This document shows, piece after piece, positions 33,159-37,162 of a stretch of 37,162 nucleotides of DNA. The stretch lies in NCBI GenBank assembly GCA_027294455.1, contig JAPULZ010000006.1, positions 1 to 37,162 of the forward strand, read 5' to 3'. The translations under genes were made by a program, and so were the position numbers. How positions within the stretch are numbered: position 1 is the stretch's first letter; every line of letters starts with the position of its first letter. The notes under the pieces are model-generated. The model did not search any database. It was not told the origin of the DNA and worked only from the letters and a program-made list of their open reading frames with translations. Source of the DNA: Gemmatimonadota bacterium (lineage in GTDB: Bacteria > Gemmatimonadota > Gemmatimonadetes > Gemmatimonadales > GWC2-71-9).

Positions 33159-35951
33159 ATGACCCCGAACCGATCACAACACCCGGCCGACGACGGCGCC
33201 ATGCAACCCGGACTGGTGGCGTTTCCCCCGCGGGAGCAGTGGGACAACTGGACCGAGTACGAATCCCGGGCTTGGCCCAACCGGGAGGAACGATCGTACG
33301 CGTTGATACCCACCAGTTGCTTCAACTGCGAGTCCGCGTGCGGACTGCTGGCCTACGTCGATCTGGACTCCGGCAAGGTCCGCAAGTTCGAGGGCAATCC
33401 GCTGCACCCCGGAAGCCGCGGTCGCAACTGCGCCAAGGGTCCGGCGACGTTGAATCAAATCGAGGACCCGGATCGCCTTCTCTATCCGATGAAGCGGGTT
33501 GGCCCCCGAGGCGGTGGGCAGTGGGAGCGGGTGTCGTGGGACAGCGTGCTCGACGACCTCGCCGGGCGCATTCGCTCCGCGCTACTCGAGGATCGCAAGC
33601 AGGAAATCATGTATCACGTCGGCCGGCCCGGTGAGGACGGCTATACGAATCGCGTGTTGGCCGCCTGGGGTGTGGACGGACTGAACTCCCACACCAACAT
33701 CTGCTCCGCCGGGGCTCGATGCGGCTACGCGATGTGGATGGGCATCGACCGGCCCAGCCCTGATTATGCGAACGCGCGCGCGATTCTGCTCATCAGCGCC
33801 CACCTGGAAAGCGGCCATTATTTCAACCCGCACGCCCAGCGCATCCTCGAGGGAAAAGGCCACGGCGCCAAGGTGATCGTGCTGGACCCACGATTGTCCA
33901 ACACGGCTAGCCATGCCGACCACTGGCTCGCGACCTTCCCTGGCAGTGAACCAGCCGTCCTCCTCGCCATCGCCAATATCCTCTTGCAGGAAGATCGCTT
34001 CAATCGCGACTTCGTGCGCCGGTGGGTCAACTGGGAAACCTTCATGCGGGCTCGGCATCCCGACGACGAGGTTCTCTTCGAACGATTCGTGATACGGCTC
34101 AAGGAAGCCTATGCCGAGTACACGCCGGAGTTCGCCGAATCCGAATCGGGCGTGGCGGCATCCCAGATCGTCGACGTGGCTCACATCATCGCCGATGCCG
34201 GGACGGCATTTTCGGCCCACACCTGGCGCGCGGCCGCCGCCGGGAACCTCCACGGCTGGATGACGGCGCGTGCCCTGTTCTTCTTGAACGTGCTGACGGG
34301 TAGCGTCGCCACGAAGGGCGGTACATCCCCCAACGCGTACAACAAGTTCGTGCCCAAGGCCCACACCTCGCCCCCTGCCCCGGATCACTGGAACGAGCTC
34401 AGCTGGCCAAGGGAATTTCCCTTGTCGTTCTACGAGATGTCGTTTCTCCTCCCCCATCTGTTGAAGGAGGGACGTGGCAAGCTGGCGATGTACTTCACGC
34501 GAGTGTACAACCCCGTCTGGACCAACCCCGACGGGTTCACCTGGATCGAGGTGCTCAAGGACGAGGCGCTGGTGGAGTGCCATGCCGCCCTCACGCCGGT
34601 CTGGAGTGAGACGGCCTGGTTCGCCGACTACGTGTTGCCCGTGGGATTGGGATCGGAGCGGCACGATCTCCACTCGTACGAAACGCACGCCTCCAAGTGG
34701 CTCGGATTCCGGCAACCCGTGTTGCGTGCCTTTCTCGACCGCACCGGCAAGCCGGTGCAGGATACGCGCGATGCCAATCCGGGCGAAGTGTGGGAAGAAA
34801 ATGAATTCTGGATCGAGCTGTCGTGGCGCATCGACCCCGACGGCTCCCTCGGCATACGGCAACATTTCGAGTCCCCCTACACGCCCGGCAAGAAAATCTC
34901 GATCGACGAATACTATGGCTGGATCTTCGAGAACTCCGTGCCCGGACTGCCTGACACCGCCGCCCGAGAGGGGCTGACCCCACTCGAGTACATGAAGCGC
35001 GTGGGCGTATTCGAGATCGAACGAGACGTCTACCAGACACACGAATCGCCCGTTGTGAACGGCCCGGATCACACTATCGACGCGGACACCGGCGTCGTCA
35101 CCGACGCGAACGGAGCCGCGGTCGGCGTCAACATCGACGGCGAGTCCTACGTCGGATTCCCCACTCCCAGCAGGAAGCTGGAGTTGTATTCCGAGACCCT
35201 CGCCGCGTGGGGCTGGCCCGAATACGCACTGCCGACATATGCCACGAGTCACGTGGCGCGGAGTCAACTCGACTCGGCCAACGACGAGTTCTGCTTGGTG
35301 CCCACGTTTCGGCTTCCGGTGTTGATCCACACGAGGAGCAGCAACGCCAAGTGGCTGAGCGAGATCGCCCATTCCAATCCCTTGTTGCTCAATCCCGACG
35401 ACGCGCGCCGCTTGGGTCTCGAGACCAACGACCTCGTCAGGGTCAACACTCCGATCGGTTACTACGTGTTGCGTGCCTGGGTGACCGAAGGGATTCGGCC
35501 GGGGGTCGTGGCGTGCTCGCATCACATGGGGCGCTGGCGAACGGCGGAGTCGGCCGGCAACACGCGATGGTCGTCCGCGAGGGTAGAGATCCGGCAGGAC
35601 GGCAGCGAATTCCTGATGCGGAAGATTCACGGCGTCGAGCCGTTCGAATCAACCGATCGCGACTCCCAGCTCGTGTGGTGGCACGACACCGGGGTGCATC
35701 AGAATCTCACGTTCCCGGTCCAGCCCGACCCCATCAGCGGCGCGCATGCGTGGCACCAGCGCGTCCGGCTGGAGCGGGCGCACCCAGACGACCGGGAGGG
35801 CGACATCTCCGTGGATACGAACCGCTCCCACGAGATCTACAAGGAGTGGATGGCGCGCACCCGGCCGGCGCCGGGCCCGGAGGGCCTCCGCCGGCCCGAG
35901 TGGTTGCAGCGGCCCATGAAGCCGACCAAGGAGGCCTACCGCATTCCCTAG
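33159..35951 (+). CDS. Mo/W bis-MGD oxidoreductase catalytic subunit, no Tat signal
   Basis: A 930-residue DMSO-reductase-superfamily catalytic subunit starting at ATG 33159. The proximal 4Fe-4S cluster ligands are C54, C57, C61 and C91 (CFNCESAC...NCAKG). HTNICSAGARCGY supplies C182, the likely metal ligand. Further cofactor motifs are VIVLDPRLSNTASHADHWL and, near the C-terminus, VACSHHMGRWRT. There is no twin-arginine signal; the N-terminus is polar, so the enzyme should face the cytoplasm, as in SoeA sulfite dehydrogenases, rather than periplasm as in PsrA/ArrA/TtrA. Substrate (sulfite, polysulfide, or another oxyanion) cannot be settled from the sequence. The partner is the fusion gene upstream. 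Confidence 0.92.
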   Translation: MTPNRSQHPADDGAMQPGLVAFPPREQWDNWTEYESRAWPNREERSYALIPTSCFNCESACGLLAYVDLDSGKVRKFEGNPLHPGSRGRNCAKGPATLNQIEDPDRLLYPMKRVGPRGGGQWERVSWDSVLDDLAGRIRSALLEDRKQEIMYHVGRPGEDGYTNRVLAAWGVDGLNSHTNICSAGARCGYAMWMGIDRPSPDYANARAILLISAHLESGHYFNPHAQRILEGKGHGAKVIVLDPRLSNTASHADHWLATFPGSEPAVLLAIANILLQEDRFNRDFVRRWVNWETFMRARHPDDEVLFERFVIRLKEAYAEYTPEFAESESGVAASQIVDVAHIIADAGTAFSAHTWRAAAAGNLHGWMTARALFFLNVLTGSVATKGGTSPNAYNKFVPKAHTSPPAPDHWNELSWPREFPLSFYEMSFLLPHLLKEGRGKLAMYFTRVYNPVWTNPDGFTWIEVLKDEALVECHAALTPVWSETAWFADYVLPVGLGSERHDLHSYETHASKWLGFRQPVLRAFLDRTGKPVQDTRDANPGEVWEENEFWIELSWRIDPDGSLGIRQHFESPYTPGKKISIDEYYGWIFENSVPGLPDTAAREGLTPLEYMKRVGVFEIERDVYQTHESPVVNGPDHTIDADTGVVTDANGAAVGVNIDGESYVGFPTPSRKLELYSETLAAWGWPEYALPTYATSHVARSQLDSANDEFCLVPTFRLPVLIHTRSSNAKWLSEIAHSNPLLLNPDDARRLGLETNDLVRVNTPIGYYVLRAWVTEGIRPGVVACSHHMGRWRTAESAGNTRWSSARVEIRQDGSEFLMRKIHGVEPFESTDRDSQLVWWHDTGVHQNLTFPVQPDPISGAHAWHQRVRLERAHPDDREGDISVDTNRSHEIYKEWMARTRPAPGPEGLRRPEWLQRPMKPTKEAYRIP

Positions 35952-35960
35952 GGGTGCCCC

Positions 35961-36656
35961 TCACTTCACGAGTTCCGCCCGAACCGCCAGGATGAGTGCC
36001 CGGTTGCCGGTTAGCTGCATCGTCCCCAACATCACAGTGTGGCCAATTCCCAGCGCCACCGACGCGGTGAACAGCACCTCGCCTGCGGATTCCAATTGAA
36101 TGTCGGGGAGAGTGACTACGGCCGAATCTCCCGATTCCGCCACGTCGCCGATATAGGCGCCCACGAAGTATCGCGAGAGGTCGGGGTCCGCCCGCTGTCC
36201 GCGCTGGTCGAACATCACCTGCTGGACGTGAGAACCTTCCAACCCCGTCAGCACGCCTTCCGCCACGAGCTCGTATCCGTCGAACCGGAACAGCTGGCGC
36301 AACTCAGCTTCGAGCTCGGCGATGGCGGGATCGGTAGTCCGTGCGCCGTTGGCCGAGATCAGCTGGATGTGGAGCCGGATGTTGAGGCTCGGCACATCAA
36401 ACTCACTCAACACACGGGCGATCTTGTCGAGATTGTCCGGTGTCTCGCGAACGGTCAAGAGTCCCCGCATGGCGCTCGCGGTCCCGGGGGCGTTCGGCCG
36501 GTCGCCGTAGACGTAGGGTTCGATGATCATGAGCGCTTCGTCGACAGGAATCGACTGCACCTCAAACGTCCGCGTGTCCAGCTCGACGGTCCCGCCACAC
36601 GCCGCAACCGCGGCCAGGAGAGTAACCGATTTCCAAACCGTAATCCGCTTGTTCAT
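35961..36656 (-). CDS. Lipoprotein with secretin-N-like domain
   Basis: A protein of about 231 residues. I choose ATG 36656, which has GAGG about 5 bases upstream and gives a signal peptide ending in the lipobox AVAAC; a longer frame to 36680 overlaps the upstream gene. The segment TFEVQSIPVDEALMIIEPYV and LLTVRETPDNLDKIARVLSE plus FDVPSLNIRLHIQLISANG looks like the N-domain/short-domain region seen before secretin channels (GspD/PilQ), but no secretin pore follows. The rest is a beta-rich C-terminal half of unknown type. It follows the sigma/anti-sigma fusion gene by 11 bases, so the two are probably one operon. Confidence 0.7.
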   Translation of the reverse strand: MNKRITVWKSVTLLAAVAACGGTVELDTRTFEVQSIPVDEALMIIEPYVYGDRPNAPGTASAMRGLLTVRETPDNLDKIARVLSEFDVPSLNIRLHIQLISANGARTTDPAIAELEAELRQLFRFDGYELVAEGVLTGLEGSHVQQVMFDQRGQRADPDLSRYFVGAYIGDVAESGDSAVVTLPDIQLESAGEVLFTASVALGIGHTVMLGTMQLTGNRALILAVRAELVK

Positions 36657-36667
36657 GTGCACCTCGC

Positions 36668-37162
36668 TCAATAAAACCACAGGATGGTGATTTTCGGGTT
36701 GCTGGTCTTGAGAAGCATGCCGTTCGTCGACGGGGAGAAACGCACAGTCGGCTCGGTCGTCGGACGGGCGGCGGCGAGCGTTTCGGATGGATCCGGGCTG
36801 GGCCCGCGAGGCCGGTCGGCGACCACGATCACCGTCAGGAGCGCGGCGGCGGCCAGCGGCCAGAGGGCTGCCCTCAAGCGCCGTCGTCGTTCGAAACGGT
36901 GCCGGGGCCGCACGGCCAGGAGTATCGATTCCACCGATCCCGCCACCGGCTCGCGCTCGAGCGCGGCAGCCAGCAACTGCCCGCCTGCCGTCAACTCAGC
37001 GGCAACCGATCGGCAGCGGGCGCACCCGCGCATGTGATCGGCCAGTTTCGATTCACCCTGGGGCAGCAGCTCCTCGGGCTCCGCCAGTTCGGGGTTAAAC
37101 TCCAAGATCTTCTTGCGAATTACCCGGCGCGCCCGGAAGAGATGGGTCCGCACGGTGGCCGC
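36668..37162 (-). CDS. Partial sigma factor/anti-sigma fusion (5' end outside window)
   Basis: The frame is open to the window edge. Its first visible residues, AATVRTHLFRARRVIRKKIL, match the end of ECF sigma region 4.2 (recognition helix and following basic helix). Without a stop the chain continues to HMRGCARC, the HxxxCxxC zinc motif of zf-HC2 anti-sigma domains (H40, C44, C47 counted from a possible GTG at 37153), then a membrane segment at about 96-112 (LWPLAAAALLTVIVVA) and a periplasmic tail. So one polypeptide appears to hold sigma region 4 and an anti-sigma-like tethering part. The N-terminal sigma domain lies outside the window and is inferred. Confidence 0.7.
   Translation of the reverse strand, partial: AATVRTHLFRARRVIRKKILEFNPELAEPEELLPQGESKLADHMRGCARCRSVAAELTAGGQLLAAALEREPVAGSVESILLAVRPRHRFERRRRLRAALWPLAAAALLTVIVVADRPRGPSPDPSETLAAARPTTEPTVRFSPSTNGMLLKTSNPKITILWFY

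Noticed and set aside
33582..35630. Long minus-strand frame opposite the Mo/W catalytic subunit
   Set aside because: Shadow of a conserved gene in a GC-rich genome; no recognisable domain.
35949..35962. AGGGGTGCCCCT between the two convergent genes as a terminator
   Set aside because: The loop would be only two bases and there is no U-tract on either strand.

Overview
The window is GC-rich and almost fully coding: about 38 genes, no rRNA, tRNA, CRISPR array or insertion sequence seen. Several lipobox signal sequences and a probable outer-membrane beta-barrel point to a Gram-negative (diderm) aerobe or facultative organism. The mix of genes (ETF/ETF-QO, glutaryl-CoA dehydrogenase, a large secreted M1 peptidase, a cytoplasm-type Mo/W oxidoreductase) would suit a Gemmatimonadota- or Acidobacteriota-like lineage, but this is an inference from gene style only; no phylogenetic marker is present.

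Layout. (1) 30-4273, minus strand: an SH3-domain secreted protein and a small charged protein, a strong intrinsic terminator, guaB (IMP dehydrogenase) and a threonine/serine ammonia-lyase. (2) 4312-11122, plus strand: one tightly packed run of eight genes: gpmI, a putative outer-membrane protein, tungstate-type ABC permease and ATPase (TupB, TupC), a 6-pyruvoyl-tetrahydropterin-synthase-like enzyme, MobA, MobB and MoeA. This is a molybdenum/tungsten uptake and cofactor-finishing locus. (3) 11126-29190, minus strand: ETF-QO with EtfA and EtfB, a PQQ-type sugar dehydrogenase lipoprotein, a DinB-fold protein, glutaryl-CoA dehydrogenase, a SprT-like zincin, a calcineurin-like phosphoesterase, a zinc-ribbon membrane protein, an isocitrate dehydrogenase homologue, a lipoprotein, an enoyl-CoA hydratase homologue, a FabG-like SDR, a LeuA-family synthase followed by a short gene remnant, a sugar-nucleotide pyrophosphorylase with a cupin, a four-cluster ferredoxin and an M1 peptidase. 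(4) 29375-35951, plus strand: a TPM-domain protein, a nucleotidyltransferase-fold protein, LemA, then a two-gene molybdo-/tungsto-enzyme (iron-sulfur subunit fused to an NrfD-like membrane anchor, followed by the catalytic subunit). (5) 35961-37162, minus strand: a secretin-N-like lipoprotein and the 3' part of an apparent sigma factor/anti-sigma fusion cut by the window edge.

How the parts fit. The Mo/W locus (region 2) makes the bis-MGD type cofactor that the oxidoreductase of region 4 needs. Acyl-CoA dehydrogenase electrons from GcdH would pass through EtfAB to the membrane quinone pool by ETF-QO.

The most unusual points are: the B-C subunit fusion paired with a catalytic subunit lacking a Tat signal; the loss of one 4Fe-4S ligand in ETF-QO; an isocitrate dehydrogenase gene whose only sensible start is ATA overlapping the previous stop codon; a sigma factor whose C-terminus runs directly into an anti-sigma-type zinc motif and membrane segment; and a PTPS-like enzyme embedded in a Mo/W cofactor operon.
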